Source of the DNA: a bacterium
Lineage (GTDB): Bacteria; Bdellovibrionota_C; UBA2361; SZUA-149; JAEUWB01
DNA: 45,650 nt
NCBI GenBank assembly: GCA_016786595.1
Contig: JAEUWB010000028.1
Coordinates: 1 to 45,650, forward strand
Direction: 5' to 3'
Shown here one piece after another: positions 25,551 through 33,629 of the stretch. Position 1 is the stretch's first letter. Every line of letters starts with the position of its first letter. A program made the translations under genes and the position numbers. The notes under the pieces are model-generated. The model ran no database searches. It was not told the DNA's origin and saw only the letters and a list, made by a program, of their open reading frames with translations.

Positions 25551-27037
25551 TTAAAAAATTTAAAGGTTTTACGCAGCTAGTATTAATTACAACACTGCTC
25601 TCACCTGCTGCTTTAGCCCAAGATTTGCTGCTACCTGGGTCGACCGAGAAAATACGCGACCAAGGCTGGACAGGGACGTGCTATGCTCACGCAGCAAGCG
25701 AGTTATTAGATGCCTGGTATGCAGAGCGACTCAGACCAAGCTTAACGGCCCCCTACGTGGTTGCCTTCTATTACAATCGCCTCATCGAGTTAGAAACTAT
25801 CAGCGCGAAAGAAATCTATTCTCCAATGGATAATGCATCTGCCCGTTTCTTGGATGGCGGGGTTGTGGATTATGCCATAAAGGCAACTTTAAAACCGCTG
25901 CCGGGAGCCGCAACAGCAGTTGGTATGTGTCGCGAAGAAAAATTTCCGATCAGCGAGTCAACATTCTCAAACCTCTTTATTTACACGGCACTAGTTCAAC
26001 CGATCATTAACGATCTCGTGACGATTCGTAAGAACGGCGACAGAAAACTAACTTCTGCTGCTGCGCGATTAAAAATCGAAGAGATTTTCAACCGCCTACG
26101 CGATACTGTGGTCAACGGCGACATGTCGCAGTGCCGCGCGTGGTGCAAAACTAAAATGCTTAGCCTCGGAATGAGCGGTGATGACTGCTGGCAGCTTTGC
26201 CATGACTTAAAAACTTATTTTACTTCTACCAATAGTGGCCCTGACGGATTTGACATGGCAAAAGTTGACCGCTGGGTAAAACTTGTGATCGACCATCCAA
26301 GCAGCATGCGTGAAACATATAACTATCATGGCGCGATTAAGAAATATGTAAAAAATAACGCATGGAATTCAGAACCTGTGTTTTCCCGCCGTCGAATCTT
26401 ATCTACCGCACACGAAGCAGTAATCCGCGAGGAGTGTAAACCTTTTCTTGCCCCGGACCCGGGGAGTCCTCAATACTTTCCGCAGCTTTTCTATACTGGC
26501 TCTGCCACATACCCTTCAGATCGAGCTTGGGGCAAGAAGCTAGAGAGCTTTCTTGATTGGTCATTGAAGTATCGCCAGCCAGTCGCCATTGGAATTGTAA
26601 CCGAAGGATTAATTGAACCTGCGGGTGCGCCGAATTTAGGACTACATGGATTTCATGCTGTCGTTGTCATTGGTCGCACAAAAATCAATGGTGAAAAATA
26701 TTATATTGTCAAAAATTCCTGGGGACCAGGGTGGCTGCCAGAAACAAAAGGTATTCTCGCTAAGCGTGTTATGAAAAATGGCAAACCCGTTGGAGGACTT
26801 TTTGCGCTACCTGCCTCGACTTTAGATGACATTGTAAAAATTAGAGAAGAAGAGACTCCTACGCGCGGTTCCAAATCATATAACTCTGCTCGGATTGATT
26901 CGGCAGATTCACTAAGTAAAATTTATTTTAAATCTGACGAGTATGGCGGACGTGGAGATGGTGGGCCAAATACTCCGACACGCACAGGCGCTAATCCTAC
27001 AAATGACGTCGGTTCTGAACTAGGCAAAGAATACTAG
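25538..27037 (+). CDS. secreted papain-family (C1A) cysteine protease
   Basis: About 499 residues. The GTG at 25538 with GGAG upstream leads into a signal peptide (FTQLVLITTLLSPAALA, cut near residue 27); an in-frame ATG at 25523 is an alternative. It overlaps the preceding Ser-rich gene by 13 bases, so the two are coupled. The papain motifs are all present: oxyanion Gln42 and Cys48 in IRDQGWTGTCYAHAASE, His373 in LHGFHAVVVIG, and Asn393 in YYIVKNSWGPGW. About 320 residues separate Cys and His, far more than in papain, so a large insertion (with two CxxxC pairs, CRAWC and CWQLC) lies inside the domain. No classic propeptide precedes the catalytic Cys. Confidence 0.87.
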   Translation: MFKLIKKFKGFTQLVLITTLLSPAALAQDLLLPGSTEKIRDQGWTGTCYAHAASELLDAWYAERLRPSLTAPYVVAFYYNRLIELETISAKEIYSPMDNASARFLDGGVVDYAIKATLKPLPGAATAVGMCREEKFPISESTFSNLFIYTALVQPIINDLVTIRKNGDRKLTSAAARLKIEEIFNRLRDTVVNGDMSQCRAWCKTKMLSLGMSGDDCWQLCHDLKTYFTSTNSGPDGFDMAKVDRWVKLVIDHPSSMRETYNYHGAIKKYVKNNAWNSEPVFSRRRILSTAHEAVIREECKPFLAPDPGSPQYFPQLFYTGSATYPSDRAWGKKLESFLDWSLKYRQPVAIGIVTEGLIEPAGAPNLGLHGFHAVVVIGRTKINGEKYYIVKNSWGPGWLPETKGILAKRVMKNGKPVGGLFALPASTLDDIVKIREEETPTRGSKSYNSARIDSADSLSKIYFKSDEYGGRGDGGPNTPTRTGANPTNDVGSELGKEY

Positions 27038-27128
27038 TCTATCTCCGGCTAACTACTGTCATCTCGCCTTCGACTCAAGCTCAAGCCGACATGCCTCCTG
27101 TCACACTGAAAAGTCCAGCACTTATTTC

Positions 27129-27165
27129 TTGGCGCGGGGGACGGGCGTTGCTGCAATGCAGCAAC
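27129..27165. repeat. copy of the tRNA-Gly 3' end plus a palindrome
   Basis: 27129-27145 repeats the 3'-terminal bases of the tRNA-Gly gene with one mismatch and in the same orientation (TTGGCGCGGGGGACGGG here, TTGGAGCGGGGGACGGG at the tRNA). Immediately after it, 27147-27165 is a palindrome with 9-bp arms (GTTGCTGCA-A-TGCAGCAAC). The arrangement resembles an attachment-site remnant or a partial tRNA duplication. Confidence 0.45.
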
Positions 27166-27240
27166 TGACTCGCAGCTTCCTCTCTGCTCGCCCTGCTCGC
27201 ACGGGGTTCGAGTCCCGGGCTTACATTACTCACCAAAATT

Positions 27241-27315
27241 TGGAGCGGGGGACGGGACTCGAACCCGCGGCGTCAAGCTTGGGAAGCTTGCATTCTACCA
27301 CTGAATTACCCCCGC
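27241..27315 (-). tRNA. tRNA-Gly(CCC)
   Basis: A complete 75-base tRNA with encoded CCA. The acceptor stem is GCGGGGG pairing with CCCCCGC, the D-arm contains AGTGGTAGA, the anticodon arm is CAAGC-TTCCCAA-GCTTG so the anticodon is CCC, and the T-arm contains GGGTTCGAGTCCC. It reads GGG codons. The discriminator base is T. Confidence 0.93.
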
Positions 27316-27694
27316 GCTACCAGGCGGTTTATTGTTATTCCCCTAGATAGTCAACCTCCCAGAAAGAACTGTTATAAATGAATTGGGCCAAGTAGAACTT
27401 GGAATAAATTTAACTGCCCTCTGACCCTCTTGAAGAGCAATAACTTAATGTTTTGATAATTTGTCATTTTATTAGATACATCTAACAATCTCATTAGATA
27501 CAACTCACAAATCGCAATATAAGCTATAACTATATATAAATATTAAGTTTATTTAGAATCGACGTGGTTTACTTTTCCCGTAAAAATGTGACTACAGAGA
27601 CAATTTATTAATATCCCTCTATCCCATAGTTGTAGTCTGCTGGATTGGAGGCTTTGTTGCTTTGGTCATTAAGAGAAAGTAACTCTATACATCT
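27316..27694. other. 379-bp AT-rich spacer
   Basis: No recognisable gene. It is notably AT-rich, with poly-AT runs (around 27530-27550) and two spaced ATTAGATACA direct repeats (27472-27481 and 27494-27503). It separates the tRNA from the accessory genes. Confidence 0.5.
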
Positions 27695-27826
27695 ATGCCA
27701 CATTTCATTTTAGAGTGTTCACAATCATTTGCAAAATTAAAATGCTCGATAACTGTTGAAATCAGAGAACTTGATAAAAAGAGCTATGTAAAGAGTTTCG
27801 GTGGGAAGGCTCACGCAATAAAGTAA
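27695..27826 (+). pseudogene. possible 5' fragment of a CHMI/tautomerase-like gene
   Basis: A 43-residue frame beginning MPHFILECS. That N-terminus, with its Pro2, is the hallmark of 5-carboxymethyl-2-hydroxymuconate isomerase and relatives (MPHFxxEyS). The full enzyme has about 115-130 residues, so only a start piece plus about 30 further residues remains. It ends 30 bases before the HEAT gene. It could also be an unrelated small gene. Confidence 0.3.
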
Positions 27827-27855
27827 GACTGAACACCTAAGTTAGTAAAGTAACT

Positions 27856-28764
27856 ATGACTGACGATAACGAAGATAATCCATGGGATACTGTCGACAAA
27901 ATATTTGAATTTTCACTTCGTTACGAGCAAGAAGGAAAACCTACACCAGAAGTAGTCGAAGTTGCTAAATCGATTAGCTCTGATGAAGACGAATATTGGG
28001 GAATAATTTGTGCCCTACGTCATCGATCCACAGATGACGATTTTAATTATGTAAAAAGCCTCATTCAATCATCTATCGATAAAGAGCGTGAGATAGGAGC
28101 AGATATTTTAGGTATTTTTGGTTCGCCCAAACCAATCCGCCATGACGAATGTGTAGATTTATTAGTGCCATTACTAGACGATCTATCATCTGACGTCGTA
28201 GACGCTGCTTTAATGTCTCTGGGCCATCTCAGCGACATTAAAGCAATGGACAAAGTTCTTACATTTATAAATGATCCAGATCCCGGAAGAAGGCAATCTG
28301 TATCACATGCTATCGGCTCTCTCGAGGATCAACGAGCTATTAACAGCTTAATAATTTTAACTCGAGATGAAAACCGTGATGTTAGAAATTGGGCAACTTT
28401 TCATTTAGGATTCTATTCGTCTGAACACGAAGCTTTCAAAAATAAAAATACTCCTGAAGTACAACAAGCACTTTTGGACCGTACTACTGAAGAAGATGAA
28501 GAAATACGTGGAGAAGCAATCCTAGGCTTAGCTTCGAGAAAGCATCCGTTGGCTCGAGAGTTAATTTTGAAGGAATTACAAACTGATGAAATTATGACGT
28601 ACGCTTTTGAGGCTGCTGAAGAGCTCGGTGACACAACTCTCATACCCGCATTAGAAGCATACCGGGCAAGACATACCCCTGAGCAATTGAGCGGTTACTA
28701 CGTTGATTGCTTGGGCAACGCGATCAAGGCGCTGAAGGAACAAGAAGAAATTCAGAAAAAGTAA
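27856..28764 (+). CDS. HEAT-repeat protein, Rhs-immunity (YibA)-like
   Basis: A 302-residue all-helical, strongly acidic protein built of about six HEAT/armadillo-type repeats; clear units include DVVDAALMSLGHLSDIKAMD, DVRNWATFHLG, EEIRGEAILGLASRKHPLA and AFEAAEELGDTTLIPALE. From memory it resembles E. coli YibA, the HEAT protein encoded next to rhsA that acts as its immunity factor, including DVRNWA and EIR-EAI-GL-RK. No Rhs/toxin gene is present in the window, so it may be an orphan immunity gene or a generic HEAT scaffold. Its codon usage is more AT-rich than the carboxylase genes that follow, which suggests horizontal acquisition. Confidence 0.8.
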   Translation: MTDDNEDNPWDTVDKIFEFSLRYEQEGKPTPEVVEVAKSISSDEDEYWGIICALRHRSTDDDFNYVKSLIQSSIDKEREIGADILGIFGSPKPIRHDECVDLLVPLLDDLSSDVVDAALMSLGHLSDIKAMDKVLTFINDPDPGRRQSVSHAIGSLEDQRAINSLIILTRDENRDVRNWATFHLGFYSSEHEAFKNKNTPEVQQALLDRTTEEDEEIRGEAILGLASRKHPLARELILKELQTDEIMTYAFEAAEELGDTTLIPALEAYRARHTPEQLSGYYVDCLGNAIKALKEQEEIQKK

Positions 28765-29000
28765 CTCAACACACTAACAAAGCAAAAATTAAATTACTCA
28801 TAGACGAACTAGATCTAATTGCTCCTAAAGAAGCCGCGAAAGTCCAAATTCGCATATTTGGTAGCGAAGGTGAAATCTCAGACATGCGTAGGAATACGAA
28901 CGGTTACTTGAGTGGCACACTAGAAATCCTGGAAAGCGCTACAAGTTACGAACCTGGTAATACTTTAAAAGTTAACGAAGATTTACCTCGACTGCTCTAA
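28707..29000 (+). CDS. hypothetical protein with uncertain start
   Basis: An open frame overlapping the end of the HEAT gene in another frame. The part after the HEAT stop (KIKLLIDELDLIAPKEAAKV to NEDLPRLL) looks protein-like: alternating hydrophobic residues and acidic groups. No ATG is available except inside (DMRRN); the first usable codon is a TTG inside the HEAT gene. It may be a real small gene with a non-standard start, or a fragment whose front was lost. Confidence 0.35.
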   Translation: MLGQRDQGAEGTRRNSEKVTQHTNKAKIKLLIDELDLIAPKEAAKVQIRIFGSEGEISDMRRNTNGYLSGTLEILESATSYEPGNTLKVNEDLPRLL

Positions 29001-29118
29001 ACATGTCATTATCAAGCGTCAACTTATTACGCGCAGGATCCACTGCAACCATATCTGGCACAGAAACAGATGAAGCAAGAAGACTAAAAGTAATTACGGA
29101 CAAAACATTTAGTTTCAT
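28972..29118 (-). CDS. 48-residue secreted peptide, possibly truncated
   Basis: AAGGAG lies 7 bases before the ATG, an excellent ribosome-binding site. The peptide starts with a good signal sequence (MKLNVLSVITFSLLASSVSV) and continues for only about 28 residues. It overlaps the 3' end of the plus-strand frame at 28707-29000 by 29 bases. The strong start suggests either a genuine small exported peptide or a longer gene whose 3' part has been replaced. Confidence 0.45.
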   Translation of the reverse strand: MKLNVLSVITFSLLASSVSVPDMVAVDPARNKLTLDNDMFRAVEVNLR

Positions 29119-29287
29119 ACAGTATCTCCTTCAAATTGGCTCGGTTACAGCCCAGTTTGAATGAATGTGGAGAATTATAGAATTATAAGGTGCTAATTCA
29201 CCGGGTTATTTATTAGCAAATTAAGTGCCTAATGGAGATGTATCATCCTTCTAGACCCAATATATTGAGAGTGCTATTTCTGAAGCC

Positions 29288-30871
29288 ATGTCACGAATCA
29301 ATTCAACCCTCAACACCTCATCCAAAGATTTTAAAGATAACTTAAAATCTTACGGCGCCCTGTCCGAAGAATTACAAAGTAAACTACAAACCGCACGCTC
29401 CCCGGAAACGACAAAAGACCTCGAACGACTCGCTTCACGCAATAAAAAAACAACCTTCGAAAGAGTCTCACTCCTAGTTGACCCAGGCACAGACATTTTG
29501 GAATTAAATCCTTTTGCTGGCGCCGATATGTATGAAGGCCTTCCTCCAGGTTCGGGCATCTACACTTGCATCGGCACAGTTGGCGGTCAAACTTCAATGA
29601 TCGTCGCCAATAATCCATCCGTCAAAGGCGGCACCTACTTCCCCACTACGATCAAAAAACATCTACGCGCTCAAGAAATCGCCTTAGAAAATCATCTGCC
29701 CTGCTTTTACCTCGTCGATAGCGGCGGAGCATTTCTCCCACTACAAGCTGAAGTCTTTCCTGACCGCTATCACTTCGGAAGAATTTTTTACCATCAGGCT
29801 CAAATGAGCTCACGTGGCATTCCACAAATCTCAGTCGTGCTTGGATCTTGCACTGCAGGTGGTGCTTATGTGCCAGCCATGAGCGAGCAAACCGTAATGG
29901 TCAAAGGTAACGGCACTATTTTCCTTGGCGGCCCCCCACTCGTTAAAGCTGCAACTGGCGAAGAAATCTCTGCAGAAGCACTCGGTGGAGCAGAAGTGCA
30001 CACTAAAATCAGTGGTGTTTCCGATTACATGGCTGAAACCGAAGAAGAAGCGCTGACAATCGCTAGGCGCGCCGCACGAAGCTTTGGCCACAAAACCACG
30101 CAGTATTTGGCCCCCGACAGAAGCCCGACTGCCCCTGCTTACGACCCACAGGAACTTTATGGAATTGTTGGAGCTGACATTAAAAGAAGTTTTTCTGCAC
30201 TCGAGGTACTCGCACGACTACTCGATGAGTCACGCTTTGATGAATTTAAACCCGATTACGCGACAACCATTAAGTGCGGCTTCGGTCACATCGAGGGATT
30301 CCTAGTCGGGGTTGTGATCAACGACGGAATCTTATTTAGCGAGTCAGCACTAAAAGCTACGCACTTCATTGAGTTATGTAACGAACGCGGCGTGCCCTTG
30401 ATTTTTATGCACAACATCGCCGGCTTTATGGTTGGTAAAGATGCCGAACATGGCGGCATTGCCAAGCACGGAGCAAAGATGGTTACTGCAGTAGCCACTT
30501 CTTGGGTTCCAAAGCTTAGCTTAATCATCGGCGGTTCTTTCGGTGCCGGCAATTATGCCATGTGCGGTAGAGCCTATGAACCCCGCTTTCTATTTAGTTG
30601 GCCAAACTCCAGAATCTCCGTGATGGGCGGACAACAGGCTGCAAACGTGCTGGCAACGGTGCGGTCAGACAAAGAAACTCCGGAGAGCGAGTTTAAAGCA
30701 CAGATTGTTAAGAAATACGAAACCGAAGGTAGCCCTTATTACGCCTCGGCACGGTTATGGGATGATGGAATTATCGATCCCTTAATGACAAGGCATACAC
30801 TGGCGCTGGCGCTTGGAGCTTGTAGAGTTGAGCCAGAAAATAAAGGCAGGTTTGGGGTGTTTCGAATGTAA
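29288..30871 (+). CDS. acyl-CoA carboxylase carboxyltransferase (beta) subunit, methylcrotonyl-CoA type
   Basis: A 527-residue carboxyltransferase with both crotonase-fold halves. It transfers CO2 from biotin to an acyl-CoA. N-terminal half: LVDSGGAFLPLQAEVFPDRY, CTAGGAYVPAMSEQTVMV; junction: LGGAEVHTKISGVSDYMAET; C-terminal half: HGAKMVTAVATSWVPKLSLI, GGSFGAGNYAMCGRAY. These match methylcrotonyl-CoA carboxylase beta (leucine breakdown) better than propionyl-CoA carboxylase; geranyl-CoA carboxylase is the alternative. The partner alpha subunit starts 153 bases downstream, with a hairpin repeat between. Confidence 0.9.
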   Translation: MSRINSTLNTSSKDFKDNLKSYGALSEELQSKLQTARSPETTKDLERLASRNKKTTFERVSLLVDPGTDILELNPFAGADMYEGLPPGSGIYTCIGTVGGQTSMIVANNPSVKGGTYFPTTIKKHLRAQEIALENHLPCFYLVDSGGAFLPLQAEVFPDRYHFGRIFYHQAQMSSRGIPQISVVLGSCTAGGAYVPAMSEQTVMVKGNGTIFLGGPPLVKAATGEEISAEALGGAEVHTKISGVSDYMAETEEEALTIARRAARSFGHKTTQYLAPDRSPTAPAYDPQELYGIVGADIKRSFSALEVLARLLDESRFDEFKPDYATTIKCGFGHIEGFLVGVVINDGILFSESALKATHFIELCNERGVPLIFMHNIAGFMVGKDAEHGGIAKHGAKMVTAVATSWVPKLSLIIGGSFGAGNYAMCGRAYEPRFLFSWPNSRISVMGGQQAANVLATVRSDKETPESEFKAQIVKKYETEGSPYYASARLWDDGIIDPLMTRHTLALALGACRVEPENKGRFGVFRM

Positions 30872-30879
30872 CTTATTTA

Positions 30880-31007
30880 CTTAGGCTCCGGCTTGAACCT
30901 GAACTTATCCTTTTTAAACTTAACCTTACCCTTCTTGTCCACACAGGTTAGTAGTAAGCAAGAAGGGAAAGGGGCAGGATAAGGTTAAGTATAAGTTCAA
31001 GCCTAAG
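30880..31007. repeat. long intergenic inverted repeat, copy 2
   Basis: Ends carry CTTAGGCT at left and AAGTTCAAGCCTAAG at right, matching copy 1. The left arm is longer and less perfect (an insertion CCGG and a duplicated GAAC/TGAAC). The loop holds CTTGTCCACAC, sharing GTCCACAC with the complement of copy 1. It sits 8 bases after the carboxylase beta stop and 18 bases before the alpha start, inside an operon. Confidence 0.8.
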
Positions 31008-31024
31008 GAAATTTAGAGATAGTA

Positions 31025-33025
31025 ATGTCTGCAAAAACCATTCAAAAAATCCTCGTTGCAAATCGTGGCGAAATCGCCCGAAGAATTTTTCATAGCTGCA
31101 GAAAGCTAGGGAAACAAACTGTTGCGATTTATACGCGTGGCGAAGAGCAAGCACTACATGTGCTCGAAGCCGACGAGAGTTTTTTAATTCCAAGTGACTC
31201 CTATCTTGATGAGGCTACGATTATAGAAATCGCCAAACAAGCCAAGGTCGACGCGATTCACCCGGGCTATGGATTTCTTGCCGAAAAGGCCTCATTTGCT
31301 GAAAAGATTGAAAAGGTAGGAATTATTTATCTTGGCCCAACGCCTGAAAGTATTGAAACGCTAGGCAGTAAGGACCGCGCACGCGCACTGGCTAGCAAAT
31401 TAAAAATTTCTCTCCCTTCTGGGCTTGAAGGATCGGTGAGAGATCTAGAAAAAGGCGCTGCGAAACTAGCACTACCTTTGATGATTAAAGCCGCAGCTGG
31501 TGGCGGTGGTCGCGGCATGCGCATCGTGCAGGATCTAAAAACTTTGCCTCAACTTTTGGAATCAGCAGCACGCGAAGCTGAGTCGAGTTTTGGCGATGGA
31601 ACACTGCTGCTTGAACGCTATATTCCAAGCGCCAGACATATCGAAGTACAGCTTGTCGGAGACGGCAAGGGAAACGTGATTCATCTTTATGAGCGAGAAT
31701 GTTCGCTGCAGCGACGTTACCAAAAAGTGATCGAAGAAGCGCCGGCGGCGAATTTGCCTGAAAAAATGCGTGAACAAATTTTTCAAGCTGCTTGCAAGCT
31801 TGGATCAGAAGTTAAGCTTAGAAGCTTGGCTACTGTAGAATTTTTGGTAGCGACCCAAGACAACGGGCAAGCTGAATGGTTCTTCTTGGAGTGCAACACT
31901 CGTATTCAGGTTGAGCACCCAGTTACAGAATCAATTACTGGACTAGATTTAGTAGAAATCCAGATTTATATCGCAGAGACAGGTAACTTACCGATCAAAC
32001 AAGACCAAGTCACAAGCACTGGGCATGCAATCGAAGCGCGGCTTTGTGCGGAGATCCCAGAATTAAACTTTCAGCCTGGCACGGGAGTCGTCAACGATCT
32101 CTATTTTCCAGAAGATGACTATCTCAGGATTGATCATGCCTTAGCTGTCGGGCTTAGTGTCACAACGCGCTTTGACTCACTCTTAGCTAAAGTTATCACT
32201 TACGCGGAAACTCGCCCCGCAGCATTAGAAAAACTAAGCGCAGCATTACGCGCGACTGTAATTTCTGGAATTGGCACAAACACACTGTTTCTCTTAGCGC
32301 TAGTGGAAACATTAGGCACTGGGAAAAAACAAATCCACACGACTTTCATCGAAAAGGAATTTTCTTACGAGTCAAATTCAGTTGAAATCGGCTTAGCCGC
32401 ATTTGTAGCTGCACCTTACATCGTGCAGTCATTGCATAATGAATCAAAAAATTCTGCAATTTTCCCAAAGATCTTTCCAGAGCGAACATTTGTAGTGGCA
32501 AGCAAAACGCTTGTTAGCCCGACGCGCTATCAAGTCAAACTCCAGGACATTAAGTCCAACAGTGCGCTGGTGAGCATTAATGGCAGGAATTATCCGCTGA
32601 CGATAAAAGACATCGAATACTCTTCAAGCAGAGACCTGGGGGCTACGACTCTGCTACAATTATCTGCTCCGAGTTTAGATTTTGGGACACTTGACGTTTT
32701 AGCTTCGACAACAAACTTTGAATATTGGTCGCTTGACCTAGAAGGCTCAATTGCAGTTTTGGGCAATACTCTACAAATCTCTCAAGCTTTTACTGACAAG
32801 TCCAAGCAAAACTTAAATCACGAAATTCACTCCCCGCTGCCTGGAAAAATTGTTGCTGTGCGCGCACAAGCTGGCGATAAAGTCGCCAGTGGCACCCCAC
32901 TGATTGTGCTTGAATCAATGAAAATTGAGCATCTACTGCTTGCCCCCCGCGATATTACAGTTGGCGAGATCTTTGTTTCGCCCGGGGATCAGGTTGAGGC
33001 GAATAAACTTTTAGTGAGATTTTAG
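31025..33025 (+). CDS. acyl-CoA carboxylase biotin-carrying (alpha) subunit
   Basis: A 666-residue biotin carboxylase plus carrier protein. Biotin carboxylase domain: ILVANRGEIARRIF at the start, AIHPGYGFLAE, KAAAGGGGRGMRIV (ATP loop), ERECSLQRRYQKVIEEAP, ECNTRIQVEHPVTE (the usual Met is Cys here). The C-terminus is a biotinyl domain with biotin-accepting Lys in LIVLESMKIEHLLLAP. The middle linker (about 460-590) is poorly conserved. Together with the beta subunit it forms a methylcrotonyl-CoA-type carboxylase, expected to be cytosolic. Confidence 0.93.
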   Translation: MSAKTIQKILVANRGEIARRIFHSCRKLGKQTVAIYTRGEEQALHVLEADESFLIPSDSYLDEATIIEIAKQAKVDAIHPGYGFLAEKASFAEKIEKVGIIYLGPTPESIETLGSKDRARALASKLKISLPSGLEGSVRDLEKGAAKLALPLMIKAAAGGGGRGMRIVQDLKTLPQLLESAAREAESSFGDGTLLLERYIPSARHIEVQLVGDGKGNVIHLYERECSLQRRYQKVIEEAPAANLPEKMREQIFQAACKLGSEVKLRSLATVEFLVATQDNGQAEWFFLECNTRIQVEHPVTESITGLDLVEIQIYIAETGNLPIKQDQVTSTGHAIEARLCAEIPELNFQPGTGVVNDLYFPEDDYLRIDHALAVGLSVTTRFDSLLAKVITYAETRPAALEKLSAALRATVISGIGTNTLFLLALVETLGTGKKQIHTTFIEKEFSYESNSVEIGLAAFVAAPYIVQSLHNESKNSAIFPKIFPERTFVVASKTLVSPTRYQVKLQDIKSNSALVSINGRNYPLTIKDIEYSSSRDLGATTLLQLSAPSLDFGTLDVLASTTNFEYWSLDLEGSIAVLGNTLQISQAFTDKSKQNLNHEIHSPLPGKIVAVRAQAGDKVASGTPLIVLESMKIEHLLLAPRDITVGEIFVSPGDQVEANKLLVRF

Positions 33026-33111
33026 ATTTTTAGATCATGCACTGCTCTAGGGACAAACAGGCAGGAAAAATTCCCTTCTAGGAAGCAGCGCCCAATCGCG
33101 GACTGAGTCGA

Positions 33112-33441
33112 TTACGGTTTCGTAATCGACTCCGAAACTTTAACCACAAAGTATGCGATCAGGCCGTAAAGAATGGTTGAGATCGCAATCACAAACTCGC
33201 CCATCAGAAAGGTCACTGAAGTTTTGCCAGAAAAATTAATCTGCAAAACATCGTGAAAAAAAGCATACACTGGGTAGTCGATATATTGATAAACAAATTG
33301 AAGCCCTGGATAATGCCCACCGACTTCCTTAAAAACATCCGTCAGCTGGCCAAGCACCACGCAAGCATTAGCCACAATGAAATGTGTAAGGCCGACTGCA
33401 TCAGCAACAACCGTAGCGACGTGTCTGGGTTTATTTTTCAC
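33112..33441 (-). CDS. small membrane protein, unknown function
   Basis: A 109-residue protein starting with GTG. It has two strong hydrophobic segments (about 20-33 and 80-103, FVIAISTILYGLIAYFVV) and a Tyr-rich loop (HYPGLQFVYQYIDYPVYAFF). GAGAG precedes the start. It is oriented against its neighbours and sits between the carboxylase alpha and putA. No family recognised. Confidence 0.6.
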   Translation of the reverse strand: MKNKPRHVATVVADAVGLTHFIVANACVVLGQLTDVFKEVGGHYPGLQFVYQYIDYPVYAFFHDVLQINFSGKTSVTFLMGEFVIAISTILYGLIAYFVVKVSESITKP

Positions 33442-33523
33442 TTAAAATTACTCTCGATTTGTTTATTCTAACCCAGCTTTGGCTCTGTGTGAAGCGGAAT
33501 ATTGTGAAGTAGCATATTATATT

Positions 33524-33581
33524 GCTTAAGCCTTATACTTGATCCTTGAACTTAGGCTTGAACATGTGCTTATCCTTAGCT
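33524..33581. repeat. half copy of the intergenic inverted repeat (copy 3)
   Basis: Contains GCTTAAGCCTTATACTTGATC and TTAGGCTTGAAC in the left-arm style of the family, but no matching right arm is present. It forms the 5' leader of putA; the frame open before the putA start translates this repeat. Confidence 0.6.
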
Positions 33582-33629
33582 CTCCAAGTAATAAATTTAA
33601 GAATCAGGCTGAGCGATACAAGGACAACT

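Noticed and set aside
27146-27240. A second tRNA reading on the plus strand
   Set aside because: A T-arm-like GGGTTCGAGTCCC is present, but the T-stem has a mismatch and no D-arm, anticodon arm or acceptor partner can be found.
33546-33629. 28-residue N-terminal extension of PutA
   Set aside because: The sequence is repeat-derived, while the GTG at 33630 has AAGGA at ideal spacing and the PutA fold begins right after.
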